Below are positions 36,354-48,193 of a DNA stretch of 64,000 nt, one piece after another (position 1 is the stretch's first letter; each line of letters opens with the position of its first letter). The stretch spans positions 124,001 to 188,000 of the forward strand of contig NZ_JQGJ02000006.1 of assembly GCF_000802155.2 (NCBI RefSeq). The letters are read 5' to 3'. The DNA is from Pseudomonas frederiksbergensis (lineage in GTDB: Bacteria; Pseudomonadota; Gammaproteobacteria; Pseudomonadales; Pseudomonadaceae). The translations under genes were made by a program, and so were the position numbers. The notes beneath the pieces are model-generated. The model had not been told where the DNA came from. It searched no databases and was given only the letters and a program-made list of their open reading frames with translations.

Positions 36354-36366
36354 GTCCAGTATGGAT
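36354..36366. promoter_or_regulatory. Candidate DauR-type operator upstream of the solute-binding protein gene
   Basis: GTCCAGTATGGAT, an imperfect palindrome (TCCA-N3-TGGA) about 70 nt before the ATG at 36435. It matches the perfect palindrome GTCCATTATGGAC at 40221-40233 upstream of dauB in 11 of 13 positions. Such sharing between the two promoters of one locus suggests a common regulator, most simply the neighbouring DauR-like protein. Confidence 0.6.
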
Positions 36367-36434
36367 TTATAAGTACAAAGTAGTCGCGTCCACCTTTCTC
36401 TGCCAAACCAACAACAACCCGCGAGAGAACGACC

Positions 36435-37211
36435 ATGAAGAAACTCCCCCTCATTACCGGCCTGGCCTTGAGCCTGTTGGCCTCCAGCAGTCTGTTCGCC
36501 GCCGAGAAAACCTTGCGCATCGGTATCGAGGCCGCTTATCCACCGTTTGCTTCCAAGACCTCGGAAGGCAAGATCGAAGGTTTCGACTACGACATAGGCA
36601 ATGCCTTGTGCGCGCAGATGCAGGTCAAGTGCGAGTGGATCGAAGGGGAGTTCGACGGACTGATCCCGTCCCTCAAGGTGAAGAAGATCGACTTGGCGCT
36701 GTCGTCCATGACCATCACCGAAGAGCGCAAGAAGTCGGTGGATTTCACCCACAAGTACTATTTCACTTCGTCGCGGCTGGTAATGAAGGAAGGCGCTGTA
36801 GTCGATGACCAGTACGCCAGCCTTAAGGGCAAGACCGTGGGCGTGCAGCGGGCCACCACCACGGATCGTTTCGCCACGGAAGTCTTCGAGCCAAAAGGCG
36901 TGACGGTCAAGCGCTACAGCAATAACGAAGAAATCTACATGGATCTGGCGTCGGGGCGCCTGGACGCGATTTTCGCCGACACGATCCCGCTGGAAGATTT
37001 CCTGTCGATGCCTCGTGGCAAGGGCTACGCGTTTGTCGGGCCGGAGCTCAAGGATCCGAAATACGTCGGTGAGGGTGCCGGGATTGCGGTGCGCAAAGGC
37101 AATACCCAACTGGTGGCGGACTTGAACGCGGCCATCGACGGGATTAGGGCCAATGGCGAGTACCAGAAGATCCAGGCCAAGTATTTCAAGTCGGATATCT
37201 ACGGAGACTGA
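36435..37211 (+). CDS. Periplasmic basic-amino-acid-binding protein of an ABC importer
   Basis: The 258-residue solute-binding protein of the ArgT/HisJ type has a signal peptide ([19 protein letters not shown]) and family blocks [29 protein letters not shown] and the ligand-binding [20 protein letters not shown]. Divergent from the dauRAB genes, as the amino-acid-binding gene beside dauBAR of P. aeruginosa, so arginine or D-arginine is the likely ligand. No permease or ATPase gene is adjacent. RBS GAGAGAACGACC. Confidence 0.9.
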   Translation: MKKLPLITGLALSLLASSSLFAAEKTLRIGIEAAYPPFASKTSEGKIEGFDYDIGNALCAQMQVKCEWIEGEFDGLIPSLKVKKIDLALSSMTITEERKKSVDFTHKYYFTSSRLVMKEGAVVDDQYASLKGKTVGVQRATTTDRFATEVFEPKGVTVKRYSNNEEIYMDLASGRLDAIFADTIPLEDFLSMPRGKGYAFVGPELKDPKYVGEGAGIAVRKGNTQLVADLNAAIDGIRANGEYQKIQAKYFKSDIYGD

Positions 37212-37216
37212 TACAT

Positions 37217-37318
37217 CGCCTTCGCTAGCAGGTTAGCTCCCACAGGAATTTGCGTCGTGCACGATATTTGTGTGCAACAAAATCAAATGTGGAAGCGAGA
37301 CTGCTCGCGAAGGCGTCA
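37217..37318. repeat. Inverted REP pair (REPIN/BIME) between convergent genes
   Basis: Two REP copies in opposite orientation, CGCCTTCGCTAGCAGGTTAGC..CCCACAG at the left and TGTGG.AGCGAGACTGCTCGCGAAGGCG at the right, about 50 nt apart. They fill the gap between the solute-binding gene and dauR, a usual place for such non-autonomous elements mobilised by RAYT transposases. Confidence 0.8.
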
Positions 37319-37336
37319 GGCCATGCGACACAAACC

Positions 37337-37963
37337 TCAGCCCTTCAACTCCTTCAGATGTTTGTACACCGTCGCCCGCCCCATGTTCAGCACGTTCGCC
37401 ACATAGTTGGACGCGCTCTTGCCCTTGAATGCACCCTCGGCATGCAGTGCCAGTACCAGCTCGCGCTTGTGGTCGCGGTTCAGCAGGTTCAGGCTCAGTT
37501 GACGCTCGCGCATCCAGGCGTGGAGGAAGGTGTTGATCCGCTCCTGCCAATCATCGCGAAACAGCGAGTCCGGCTGTGCAATCAACTTGCTCGGTGACAA
37601 GAACAGGTCCAGCGCTGCCTTGGCGTTTTCAAACAGCGAGATATTCAGGTTGATGCACAGCACCGCCAGCGGGTGGCCGTCTGCGTCTCGCAGCACGCTG
37701 CTGAGGCTGCGGATTTTCTGGCCGTCCCAATTCAACTTCTCGTATGGCCCGATGTTTCGTTCGCTGACGTCTTCGCTGAGCATGTCTTCCAAGGACGAGT
37801 CGTTGCCCACTTCGCGCTTGGACAGGTTGTTGGCGATGTAATCGACCCGTTGCGTGCGCAGGTCATGCAACACCACTTCAGCGTGGGGATAGAACAGCGT
37901 GGCGATGGCATCGGCGATAGTGCGGAAATTATCCAGTGCCGGATCGGCTTGCGGGGCATTCAT
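37337..37963 (-). CDS. dauR: DauR-like transcriptional regulator (YheO-like PAS plus HTH)
   Basis: The 208-residue protein has an N-terminal YheO-like PAS domain (FRTIADAIATLFYPHAEVVLHD, DGHPLAVLCINLNIS) and a C-terminal helix-turn-helix (KSASNYVANVLNMGRATVYKHLKEL). In P. aeruginosa DauR represses dauBAR until D-arginine or its product appears. Position next to dauA and dauB and the shared palindromes upstream of both transcription units support the same role. It is 72 nt from dauA on the same strand. Confidence 0.86.
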   Translation of the reverse strand: MNAPQADPALDNFRTIADAIATLFYPHAEVVLHDLRTQRVDYIANNLSKREVGNDSSLEDMLSEDVSERNIGPYEKLNWDGQKIRSLSSVLRDADGHPLAVLCINLNISLFENAKAALDLFLSPSKLIAQPDSLFRDDWQERINTFLHAWMRERQLSLNLLNRDHKRELVLALHAEGAFKGKSASNYVANVLNMGRATVYKHLKELKG

Positions 37964-38035
37964 GACAGGACTCCAGGCAGTCAGCGCCCCGTGAAGCAGG
38001 GGCGCGAGGGAGTGTGCCGCAATCGTGGAGATGCG

Positions 38036-40187
<2,152 letters not shown>

Positions 40188-40220
40188 CGTGTGCTCCGAG
40201 TGTCTCGTATAAACTAATTT

Positions 40221-40233
40221 GTCCATTATGGAC
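40221..40233. promoter_or_regulatory. Candidate DauR-type operator upstream of dauB
   Basis: GTCCATTATGGAC is a perfect palindrome around a central T, located 34 nt upstream of the dauB start. A very similar sequence (GTCCAGTATGGAT) sits before the divergent transporter gene at 36354, which supports a shared operator. Confidence 0.65.
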
Positions 40234-40263
40234 TTTTAGTTTTATCGGGCAATATCCCCAGGC

Positions 40264-40294
40264 AAAAAAAAGCGCAGCCTTTGCGGGCTGCGCC
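40264..40294 (-). terminator. Terminator of the rhlB-like gene
   Basis: AGGCGCAGCC..GGCTGCGC stem with a 6-nt loop, ending in eight T on the minus strand (A8 at 40264-40271). It is 19 nt after the helicase stop, so it is a classical intrinsic terminator, and it also insulates dauB. Confidence 0.88.
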
Positions 40295-40312
40295 TCTTGT
40301 CTCGTCAAGCGG

Positions 40313-41791
40313 TTAAGGCCGCTTACGCTCAACCGGTCGCAACAGATGAGTCGGCGGCATCTCGCAGCTGATCTTGCGACCCAGCAGCGCTTCGATCGAC
40401 GGCAACTGGTAAGAGTCATCTTCGCCAGCGAAGCTGATCGAAACCCCCGCGGCCCCGGCACGACCGGTGCGGCCGATACGGTGCACGTAATCGTCCGGCA
40501 CTTCCGGCAGGGTGAAGTTGATCACGTGGCTGATGCCATCAATGTGGATGCCGCGGCCGGCCACGTCGGTGGCAACCAGCACGCGGATCTTGCCTTCGCG
40601 GAAACCTTCGAGGGTCTTGATGCGCTTGTGCTGGGGCACGTCGCCGGAGAGTTGGGCGGCGTTGACGCCATCGCGCACCAAGCGTTCTTCGATGCGGCGC
40701 ACTTCGTCCTTGCGGTTGGCGAACACCATCACCCGCTCCCAACCGTTGTCGTTGACCAGGTTGTAAAGCAGCTTGTATTTGTCGGCACCGGCGACTGCGT
40801 AGATGTGTTGTTCGACGTTTTCGCTGGCGACGTTCTCGGCTTCGATCTCGACGATGGCCGGGTCGGTCGTCCATTGCTTGGCCAGGTTCATCACGTCTTC
40901 GGTGAAGGTGGCGGAGAACAGCAGGGTCTGGCGTTCGCTTTTCGGCGGGGTCTGGCGAATGATCTGGCGCACCTGCGGGATGAAGCCCATGTCGAGCATG
41001 CGGTCGGCTTCGTCCAGCACCATCACCTCGACCATGTCCAGGTGAACGTCGCCGCGCTGGTTGAAGTCCAGCAGGCGGCCCGGCGTGGCGACCAGAATGT
41101 CGCAGTGGCGGGCTTCGAGGTGCTTGAGCTGCTTGTCGAAGTCCATGCCGCCCACGAACGTCATCACGTTCAGGCCGGTGTACTTGGTCAGGTCGGCGGC
41201 GTCCTTGGCGATCTGCACCACCAGCTCGCGGGTCGGCGCGATGATCAGTGCCCGCGGTTCACCCATGTAGCGTTCCCTGGGCGGCGGGGTCTGGAGCAAC
41301 TGGGTAATGATGGAGATCAGGAACGCGGCGGTCTTGCCGGTACCGGTCTGGGCGCGGCCGATGGCATCTTTGCCGGCGAGGGTGTAACCGAGCACTTGCG
41401 CCTGGATCGGCGTGCAGTAAGGGAAACCCAGGTCCTGGATGGCATGCATCAATTCGGGGGCGAGCTTGAAGTCGTGGAAGCGGGTCTTGCCTTCCTGGGG
41501 TTCCACGACGAAGTCTTCGAGCTTCCAAGCGACGACGGGCGGTTTTGGTGCGCGTTCGCGGCGTGGCCTTGGCGCTTCGCTGCGTGGCTTTTCATCGGCC
41601 GGTGCGGCGACGGGCTGGGCAGCGGGGGAGGTCGTGGGCGTTGTTTTTGCCTGCGCAACCGGCGGAGCGGTCCGGCGCGGTTGTTGCGCATCGGTGCGGC
41701 TCGGGGCTTGGACTGGCGCGCTGGAAACAGGCGCGAGCTGCTCGGCCTCGCTTTTACCGAACATCTTCTTGAGTGCTTTGAGCACGGTCAT
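40313..41791 (-). CDS. rhlB: DEAD-box RNA helicase, RhlB-like
   Basis: The 492-residue protein has a low-complexity Pro/Ala/Arg N-terminus (about 1-85), then the two RecA-like helicase lobes: Q motif ([12 protein letters not shown]), motif I AQTGTGKT, motif II DEAD in [13 protein letters not shown], motif III SAT, and motif [12 protein letters not shown]. It matches the RhlB-type helicases that work with RNase E in mRNA decay; other RhlE-like names are possible, so the symbol is tentative. C-terminal tail is short and basic. Confidence 0.9.
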   Translation of the reverse strand: MTVLKALKKMFGKSEAEQLAPVSSAPVQAPSRTDAQQPRRTAPPVAQAKTTPTTSPAAQPVAAPADEKPRSEAPRPRRERAPKPPVVAWKLEDFVVEPQEGKTRFHDFKLAPELMHAIQDLGFPYCTPIQAQVLGYTLAGKDAIGRAQTGTGKTAAFLISIITQLLQTPPPRERYMGEPRALIIAPTRELVVQIAKDAADLTKYTGLNVMTFVGGMDFDKQLKHLEARHCDILVATPGRLLDFNQRGDVHLDMVEVMVLDEADRMLDMGFIPQVRQIIRQTPPKSERQTLLFSATFTEDVMNLAKQWTTDPAIVEIEAENVASENVEQHIYAVAGADKYKLLYNLVNDNGWERVMVFANRKDEVRRIEERLVRDGVNAAQLSGDVPQHKRIKTLEGFREGKIRVLVATDVAGRGIHIDGISHVINFTLPEVPDDYVHRIGRTGRAGAAGVSISFAGEDDSYQLPSIEALLGRKISCEMPPTHLLRPVERKRP

Positions 41792-41889
41792 CTCATCGAT
41801 TGGTTAAGGAATGTACGCCGGCCAGTGTAATGCAAGAAACGGGCGCGGCGTAGTGTGTTCATCAAAGCGTTGACGTGGCGATTGGCCTC

Positions 41890-42618
<729 letters not shown>

Positions 42619-42682
42619 TTACATGTCGCAATGCTACAACTTTTTGTCTTGACGTTCCCAGTAAGGGACAAGCGCAGCGGTG

Positions 42683-42698
42683 TGGTACGGGCTTTGCT
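42683..42698 (+). promoter_or_regulatory. Candidate sigma-54 promoter upstream of aapJ
   Basis: TGGTACG-GGCT-TTGCT has the -24 GG and -12 GC exactly 10 nt apart, as required for sigma-54 promoters (consensus TGGCACG-N4-TTGCW, one C-to-T change). It lies 320 nt before aapJ in an otherwise gene-free 470-nt region (42547-43017), leaving room for an activator site. Nitrogen- or amino-acid-responsive control would fit the transporter. Confidence 0.5.
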
Positions 42699-43017
42699 AT
42701 TGGTTTAGCCGAGTGATGATTCTTACGCTGCGCGGTAACACTATCAGCTCGACGCGACGCATGGGATATCAGAAATCCGGTGATGGATGTTCGCCAATAG
42801 CCGCTACGGGCTTCGCGAACGTGAAGGGCTACAGCCCGTTCGGCCGATTGGTGAGAAGTGAGCAGGCCGCTGTTTATGGGCGCTCTCATTAATAGACTCA
42901 TAGCGAAGGCCCAGACGTCGGTTGACCCTAAAAAAAGCCAACAAGGGTCGGCAATGCCTCAAAAGGGTGCGACAGGGCTCGAGCTCCGACACAACAAGAG
43001 CAAAACTGGAGGTTTGA

Positions 43018-44049
43018 ATGAAGTTACTGAAATCCACCCTGGCAGTCGTGACTGCAGCAGCAGTCCTCGGTGTCAGCGGGTTCGCTCAGGCGGGTGCAAC
43101 CCTGGATGCCGTGCAGAAGAAAGGTTTTGTGCAATGTGGTGTAAGTGATGGCCTGCCGGGCTTCTCGGTGCCTGATTCCACCGGCAAGATCGTCGGTATC
43201 GACGCTGACTTCTGCCGCGCCGTGGCCGCAGCGGTATTCGGTGACGCGACCAAGGTCAAGTTCAGCCAGTTGAACGCCAAGGAGCGCTTCACCGCGCTGC
43301 AGTCGGGCGAAATCGACGTGCTGTCGCGCAACTCCACCATGACCAGCTCCCGTGATGCTGGCATGGGCCTGAAGTTTCCTGGCTTCATCACCTACTATGA
43401 CGGCATCGGTTTCCTGGCCAACAGCAAATTGGGCGTCAAGAGCGCCAAGGAACTGGACGGTGCGACCATCTGCATCCAGGCCGGTACCACCACCGAGCTG
43501 AACGTGTCCGATTACTTCCGCGCCAACGGCCTGAAGTACACCCCGATCACTTTCGACACCTCCGATGAAAGCGCCAAGTCGCTGGAATCCGGTCGTTGCG
43601 ACGTGCTGACTTCCGACAAGTCCCAACTGTTCGCCCAGCGCAGCAAGCTGGCTTCGCCGAAGGACTACGTGGTTCTGCCAGAAACCATTTCCAAGGAGCC
43701 ACTGGGCCCGGTCGTGCGTAACGGCGACGACGAGTGGCTGGCTATCGTGCGTTGGACTGGCTACGCCATGCTCAACGCTGAAGAAGCAGGCGTGACTTCG
43801 AAGAACGTCGAAGCTGAAGCCAAGTCCACCAAGAACCCGGACGTTGCCCGTATGCTGGGCGCTGACGGTGAATACGGTAAAGACCTGAAGCTGCCGAAAG
43901 ACTGGGTCGTGCAGATCGTCAAGCAAGTCGGCAACTACGGTGAAATGTTCGAGCGCAACCTCGGCAAGGACACCCCGCTGCAGATCGATCGCGGTCTGAA
44001 CGCTCTGTGGAACGCAGGCGGCATTCAATACGCACCACCAGTGCGCTGA
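43018..44049 (+). CDS. aapJ: General L-amino acid ABC transporter, substrate-binding protein
   Basis: The 343-residue periplasmic binding protein has a signal peptide (TLAVVTAAAVLGVSGFAQAG) and family blocks FVQCGVSDGLPGFS, IDADFCRAVAAAVFGD, LQSGEIDVLSRNSTMTSSRD and WFAIVRWT-like WLAIVRWTGYAMLNAEE. It matches AapJ of the general L-amino-acid transporter by length and operon order. GGAGG lies six bases before the ATG. Confidence 0.96.
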   Translation: MKLLKSTLAVVTAAAVLGVSGFAQAGATLDAVQKKGFVQCGVSDGLPGFSVPDSTGKIVGIDADFCRAVAAAVFGDATKVKFSQLNAKERFTALQSGEIDVLSRNSTMTSSRDAGMGLKFPGFITYYDGIGFLANSKLGVKSAKELDGATICIQAGTTTELNVSDYFRANGLKYTPITFDTSDESAKSLESGRCDVLTSDKSQLFAQRSKLASPKDYVVLPETISKEPLGPVVRNGDDEWLAIVRWTGYAMLNAEEAGVTSKNVEAEAKSTKNPDVARMLGADGEYGKDLKLPKDWVVQIVKQVGNYGEMFERNLGKDTPLQIDRGLNALWNAGGIQYAPPVR

Positions 44050-44114
44050 TGGTTCTATCACCCGGTGGGCCAACCACCGGGTGATGTTCTGTTCCATTCC
44101 TTGCGGGGCACTTC

Positions 44115-45296
44115 ATGCAAAATTCAATCGGCGCACCTAAGCAGAGGCTCAGCCTCAGCGATCCACGAGTGCGTGCGTGGGTATTTCAGATCGTCACCAT
44201 CGTGGCGGTTATTTCGCTGGGCTGGTTTCTGTTCGATAACACACAAACCAACCTGGAACACCGGGGCATCACTTCCGGTTTCGGCTTTCTGGAGCGCAGT
44301 GCCGGTTTTGGCATCGCTCAAACCCTGATCGACTACACCGAGGCGGACAGTTATGCCCGCGTCTTTGTCATCGGGTTGCTCAACACACTGCTGGTGACGT
44401 TTATCGGTGTGATCCTGGCGACGATTCTCGGTTTCATAGTCGGCGTGGCCCGACTGTCGAAAAACTGGATCATCGCCAAGCTAGCAACGGTGTATGTGGA
44501 GGTTTTCCGTAACATCCCGCCACTGTTGCAGATCCTGTTCTGGTACTTCGCGGTGTTCCTGACCATGCCGGGGCCGCGCGCCGCCCATAACTTCGGCGAC
44601 ACCTTCTTTGTCAGCAGCCGGGGCCTGAATATGCCGGCCGCGCTGGTGGCGGACGGGTTCTGGCCATTTGTGATCAGCGTCGTGCTGGCGATTGTCGCCA
44701 TCGTGCTGATGACCCGCTGGGCCAACAAGCGTTTCGAAGCGACTGGCGAGCCGTTTCATAAATTCTGGGTGGGCCTGGCGTTGTTCCTGGTGATCCCGGC
44801 GTTGTGCGCCCTGGTCTTCGGCGCTCCTGTGCACTGGGAAATGCCGGAGCTCAAGGGCTTCAACTTCGTCGGTGGCTGGGTACTGATTCCCGAGTTGCTG
44901 GCATTGACCTTGGCACTGACGGTGTACACCGCGGCGTTCATCGCCGAGATCGTGCGTTCGGGCATCAAGTCGGTCAGTCACGGTCAGACCGAAGCTGCCC
45001 ACTCCCTGGGCCTGCGCAACGGCCCGACCCTGCGCAAGGTGATCATCCCGCAAGCCCTGCGTGTGATCATCCCGCCGTTGACCAGCCAATACCTGAACCT
45101 GGCGAAGAACTCTTCCCTGGCGGCCGGTATCGGTTACCCGGAAATGGTTTCGCTGTTTGCCGGCACGGTGTTGAACCAGACCGGCCAGGCTATCGAGGTG
45201 ATTGCGATCACCATGAGCGTGTACCTGGCGATCAGTATCAGCATTTCCTTGCTGATGAACTGGTACAACAAGCGCATTGCGCTGATCGAGCGGTGA
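44115..45296 (+). CDS. aapQ: General L-amino acid ABC transporter, permease
   Basis: The 393-residue inner-membrane permease has about eight membrane helices and the EAA loop AHSLGLRNGPTLRKVIIPQALRVIIPPLTS. The HisMQ-type FIGVILATILGFIVGVARLSKNW segment and the insert between helices distinguish AapQ. It lies 65 nt after aapJ and 10 nt before aapM. Confidence 0.95.
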   Translation: MQNSIGAPKQRLSLSDPRVRAWVFQIVTIVAVISLGWFLFDNTQTNLEHRGITSGFGFLERSAGFGIAQTLIDYTEADSYARVFVIGLLNTLLVTFIGVILATILGFIVGVARLSKNWIIAKLATVYVEVFRNIPPLLQILFWYFAVFLTMPGPRAAHNFGDTFFVSSRGLNMPAALVADGFWPFVISVVLAIVAIVLMTRWANKRFEATGEPFHKFWVGLALFLVIPALCALVFGAPVHWEMPELKGFNFVGGWVLIPELLALTLALTVYTAAFIAEIVRSGIKSVSHGQTEAAHSLGLRNGPTLRKVIIPQALRVIIPPLTSQYLNLAKNSSLAAGIGYPEMVSLFAGTVLNQTGQAIEVIAITMSVYLAISISISLLMNWYNKRIALIER

Positions 45297-45306
45297 GGAA
45301 ACGCGC

Positions 45307-46404
45307 ATGACATCCCATACTTTCAAACCCGACATGCCCCCTCCGAGCAGCAGCATCGGTGTGGTGGCATGGATGCGCGCAAACATGTTCTCCAGCTGGC
45401 TCAATACGCTGTTGACGCTGTTTGCGTTCTACCTGATCTACCTGATCATCCCGCCGATCCTGCAATGGGCGATCCTGGATGCCAACTGGGTCGGCACCAC
45501 CCAGGCCGACTGCACCAAGGAAGGCGCCTGCTGGGTGTTCATCCAGCAGCGCTTCGGCCAGTTCATGTACGGCTATTACCCGACGGGCCTGCGCTGGCGC
45601 GTCGACCTGACGGTATGGCTGGCTGTGATCGGTGTTGCGCCGCTGTTCATCTCGCGCTTCCCCCGCAAGGCGGTCTACGGCCTGAGCTTCCTGGTGCTGT
45701 ATCCGATCATCGCCTGGTGCCTGTTGCACGGCGGCGTGCTGGGCCTGGATACCGTGGCGACCAGCCAGTGGGGCGGCCTGATGCTGACGCTGGTGATCGC
45801 CACCGTCGGTATCGCTGGCGCCTTGCCGCTGGGTATCGTCCTCGCCCTGGGCCGTCGTTCCAACCTGCCGGCGATCCGCGTGGTCTGCGTGACCTTCATC
45901 GAGTTCTGGCGCGGCGTGCCGTTGATCACGGTGTTGTTCATGTCCTCGGTCATGCTGCCGTTGTTCCTGCCAGAAGGCATGAACTTCGACAAGCTGCTGC
46001 GGGCGCTGATCGGCGTGATCCTGTTCCAGTCGGCCTATGTGGCCGAAGTGGTGCGCGGTGGCCTGCAAGCGATTCCCAAGGGCCAGTACGAAGCGGCTGC
46101 GGCGATGGGCCTCGGTTACTGGCGCAGCATGGGCCTGGTGATCCTGCCGCAAGCCCTGAAGCTGGTAATCCCCGGGATCGTCAACACCTTCATTGCATTG
46201 TTCAAGGACACGAGCCTGGTGATCATCATCGGCCTCTTCGACCTGCTCAACAGCGTGAAACAAGCTGCCGCCGACCCGAAATGGCTGGGCATGGCCACCG
46301 AAGGCTATGTGTTCGCCGCCCTGGTGTTCTGGATTTTCTGTTTTGGTATGTCCCGCTATTCCATGCATTTGGAACGCAAGCTGGACACTGGCCACAAGCG
46401 TTAG
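45307..46404 (+). CDS. aapM: General L-amino acid ABC transporter, permease
   Basis: The 365-residue second permease has the EAA loop EAAAAMGLGYWRSMGLVILPQALKLVIPG and the C-terminal half typical of HisM permeases. The N-terminal DANWVGTTQADCTKEGACWVF loop is characteristic of AapM. It pairs with AapQ to form the membrane channel. Confidence 0.95.
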   Translation: MTSHTFKPDMPPPSSSIGVVAWMRANMFSSWLNTLLTLFAFYLIYLIIPPILQWAILDANWVGTTQADCTKEGACWVFIQQRFGQFMYGYYPTGLRWRVDLTVWLAVIGVAPLFISRFPRKAVYGLSFLVLYPIIAWCLLHGGVLGLDTVATSQWGGLMLTLVIATVGIAGALPLGIVLALGRRSNLPAIRVVCVTFIEFWRGVPLITVLFMSSVMLPLFLPEGMNFDKLLRALIGVILFQSAYVAEVVRGGLQAIPKGQYEAAAAMGLGYWRSMGLVILPQALKLVIPGIVNTFIALFKDTSLVIIIGLFDLLNSVKQAAADPKWLGMATEGYVFAALVFWIFCFGMSRYSMHLERKLDTGHKR

Positions 46405-46414
46405 GAGTTGACTC

Positions 46415-47179
46415 ATGAGTGAAGCGATCAAACAGCCTGTGAGCCCTGAAGGCATTATTCAGATGCAGGGCGTCAACAAGTGGTACGGCCAGTTCCACGT
46501 GTTGAAAGACATCAACCTGAACGTCAAGCAGGGCGAGCGCATCGTGCTCTGCGGCCCGTCGGGCTCCGGCAAGTCCACGACCATCCGCTGCCTCAACCGC
46601 CTGGAAGAGCACCAGCAGGGTCGCATCGTGGTCGATGGCGTGGAGCTGACCAACGACCTCAAGCAGATCGAAGCGATCCGCCGTGAAGTCGGCATGGTGT
46701 TCCAGCACTTCAACCTGTTCCCGCACCTGACCATCCTGCAGAACTGCACGCTGGCACCGATGTGGGTGCGCAAGATGCCCAAGCGCAAGGCCGAGGAAAT
46801 CGCCATGCATTACCTGGAGCGCGTACGCATTCCAGAGCAGGCGCACAAGTACCCGGGCCAGCTCTCCGGCGGTCAGCAACAGCGTGTGGCGATTGCCCGT
46901 GCCCTGTGCATGAAACCGAAAATCATGCTGTTCGACGAGCCGACTTCGGCCCTCGACCCGGAAATGGTGAAGGAGGTACTCGACACCATGATCGGCCTGG
47001 CTGAAGACGGCATGACCATGCTCTGCGTGACCCACGAAATGGGCTTCGCCCGTACCGTAGCCAACCGCGTGATCTTCATGGACAAGGGTGAAATCGTCGA
47101 ACAGGCAGCGCCAAACGACTTCTTCGACAACCCACAGAACGACCGCACCAAGCTGTTCCTGAGCCAGATCCTGCATTGA
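46415..47179 (+). CDS. aapP: General L-amino acid ABC transporter, ATP-binding protein
   Basis: The 254-residue ATPase has Walker [10 protein letters not shown], the signature [15 protein letters not shown], Walker [15 protein letters not shown] and the H-loop CVTHEMGFA. It ends the aapJQMP operon, followed by a terminator. Confidence 0.97.
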   Translation: MSEAIKQPVSPEGIIQMQGVNKWYGQFHVLKDINLNVKQGERIVLCGPSGSGKSTTIRCLNRLEEHQQGRIVVDGVELTNDLKQIEAIRREVGMVFQHFNLFPHLTILQNCTLAPMWVRKMPKRKAEEIAMHYLERVRIPEQAHKYPGQLSGGQQQRVAIARALCMKPKIMLFDEPTSALDPEMVKEVLDTMIGLAEDGMTMLCVTHEMGFARTVANRVIFMDKGEIVEQAAPNDFFDNPQNDRTKLFLSQILH

Positions 47180-47199
47180 TCGGCGCTAGGCAGTGAAAT

Positions 47200-47229
47200 A
47201 AACCCGGACTTGTCCGGGTTTATTTTTTT
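47200..47229 (+). terminator. Terminator of the aap operon
   Basis: AAACCCGGAC-TTG-TCCGGGTTT hairpin followed by ATTTTTTT, 20 nt after the aapP stop. It also lies next to the mqsA stop (47239) on the opposite strand. Confidence 0.93.
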
Positions 47230-47238
47230 GCAGCGGAC

Positions 47239-47721
47239 TCAGTGAGTCGTGAGGGTTTCGTGCTCTTTGTGCACCGTCGTCTTGAATCCCCTCAAGTCCG
47301 CACCTTCAGCCAGGGCTCGTGCATCTGCAAGCAAATGCGGATAGCGATCAAGCAGGCGCATCAGCAGCACCAACGCTTTTGATGGCAATACCTCACCGCG
47401 TTCGTAGCGGGAAAACGCGTTGTGCCCACCACCTGACAAAAACGACACCGCTTCTTTTTGCGACAACTGCAGTTTGCGGCGGATGCGTTTGATCTCTTCG
47501 CCGATCATCCCCCTGGCCGCATTGACCAGCTCATCACCTGCGTGGTCGTAGCGATCCGAGCAGCTTGAATCGAGCTCGACTTCGCCGCACATCTGACATT
47601 CCCAGCCAGACAAGTCATCGACCCGGCGTTCCAGTCCCTTGACGCTGATGGTTTCGCCGCGACCTTCGAAATGCAACATGCCCTCCGGGGCACCACAGCT
47701 GAAGCATTGTTGGTGTTTCAT
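47239..47721 (-). CDS. mqsA: MqsA-like antitoxin with C-terminal extension
   Basis: The 160-residue antitoxin has an N-terminal zinc domain (CFSCGAPEGML and WECQMCGE, C-x2-C pairs) and a C-terminal helix-turn-helix (LQLSQKEAVSFLSGGGHNAFSRYERGE), the known MqsA arrangement. About 30 residues after the HTH (ADARALAEGADLRGF...) go beyond the 131 of E. coli MqsA. Its start overlaps the mqsR stop by ATGA; the toxin is first, as in E. coli. It binds MqsR and represses its own promoter. Confidence 0.9.
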   Translation of the reverse strand: MKHQQCFSCGAPEGMLHFEGRGETISVKGLERRVDDLSGWECQMCGEVELDSSCSDRYDHAGDELVNAARGMIGEEIKRIRRKLQLSQKEAVSFLSGGGHNAFSRYERGEVLPSKALVLLMRLLDRYPHLLADARALAEGADLRGFKTTVHKEHETLTTH

Positions 47722-48029
47722 GAGTTTTGCTCCTTGAAGGAAATTACCGGAGGGCCTCCGCTGGGGCGGTACGTCACCTTCAGGTAAATCTGCAGACCGT
47801 GTGAATTGGCGTGGTAGACGTCATGCCAGACTCGATGATCGTCATAGGTGGTCATCGATTTGTAGAATTGTTTTCGCTCAAGCCCATGGATGACCTGCTG
47901 CATGTCCGAGACGTTTAGACCAAGCGTCCGAGCAGTGTTCTTCGCAGTGCTGGTGAAAGCTTTCCCTTTAAGCCGCCTGACATCCGCCTGTATCGCCACC
48001 AAGGCGTAATGGGGTGTGTTCTTTTCCAT
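47718..48029 (-). CDS. mqsR: MqsR-like mRNA interferase toxin
   Basis: The 103-residue RelE-fold ribonuclease is clearly MqsR-like: MEKNTPHYALV, then FYKSMTTYDDHRVWHDVYHA and LQIYLKVTY..VISFKEQ. In E. coli MqsR the residues Lys56, Gln68 and Tyr81 are linked to catalysis (GCU-cleaving). Here Lys (FYKSM) and Tyr (IYLK) remain but the Gln of WQDV is His (WHDV). It directly follows a strong palindromic operator. Confidence 0.93.
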   Translation of the reverse strand: MEKNTPHYALVAIQADVRRLKGKAFTSTAKNTARTLGLNVSDMQQVIHGLERKQFYKSMTTYDDHRVWHDVYHANSHGLQIYLKVTYRPSGGPPVISFKEQNS

Positions 48030-48050
48030 GGAACGGTGTGCCTTGTCCTT

Positions 48051-48075
48051 AAAATTACCCTTAAAGGGTAATTTT
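48051..48075. promoter_or_regulatory. MqsA operator palindrome
   Basis: A perfect inverted repeat of 12-nt arms, AAAATTACCCTT and AAGGGTAATTTT, around one central base, 22 nt before the mqsR start. It resembles the E. coli mqsRA operators (TAACCT-N3-AGGTTA type) and is the obvious site for autoregulation. Confidence 0.85.
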
Positions 48076-48161
48076 GATCAATCGAAAATCTCGCTTCTTT
48101 TTCTCTCATTGACCCTAGGCGGTTGCTGTCCTACGCGAAGCTGACTAACATGTCAGAAAAT

Positions 48162-48180
48162 TCATCCTATGATTGGATGA
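48162..48180. promoter_or_regulatory. Inverted repeat before the GntR regulator gene
   Basis: TCATCC-N7-GGATGA, 14 nt upstream of the regulator start. A short inverted repeat in this position is a natural autoregulatory operator for a FadR/GntR-type protein. Confidence 0.5.
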
Positions 48181-48193
48181 AAGGGCGGACTCT

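Noticed and set aside
42680..42892. Small plus-strand ORF upstream of aapJ
   Set aside because: Overlaps the candidate promoter region, odd composition and no ribosome site.
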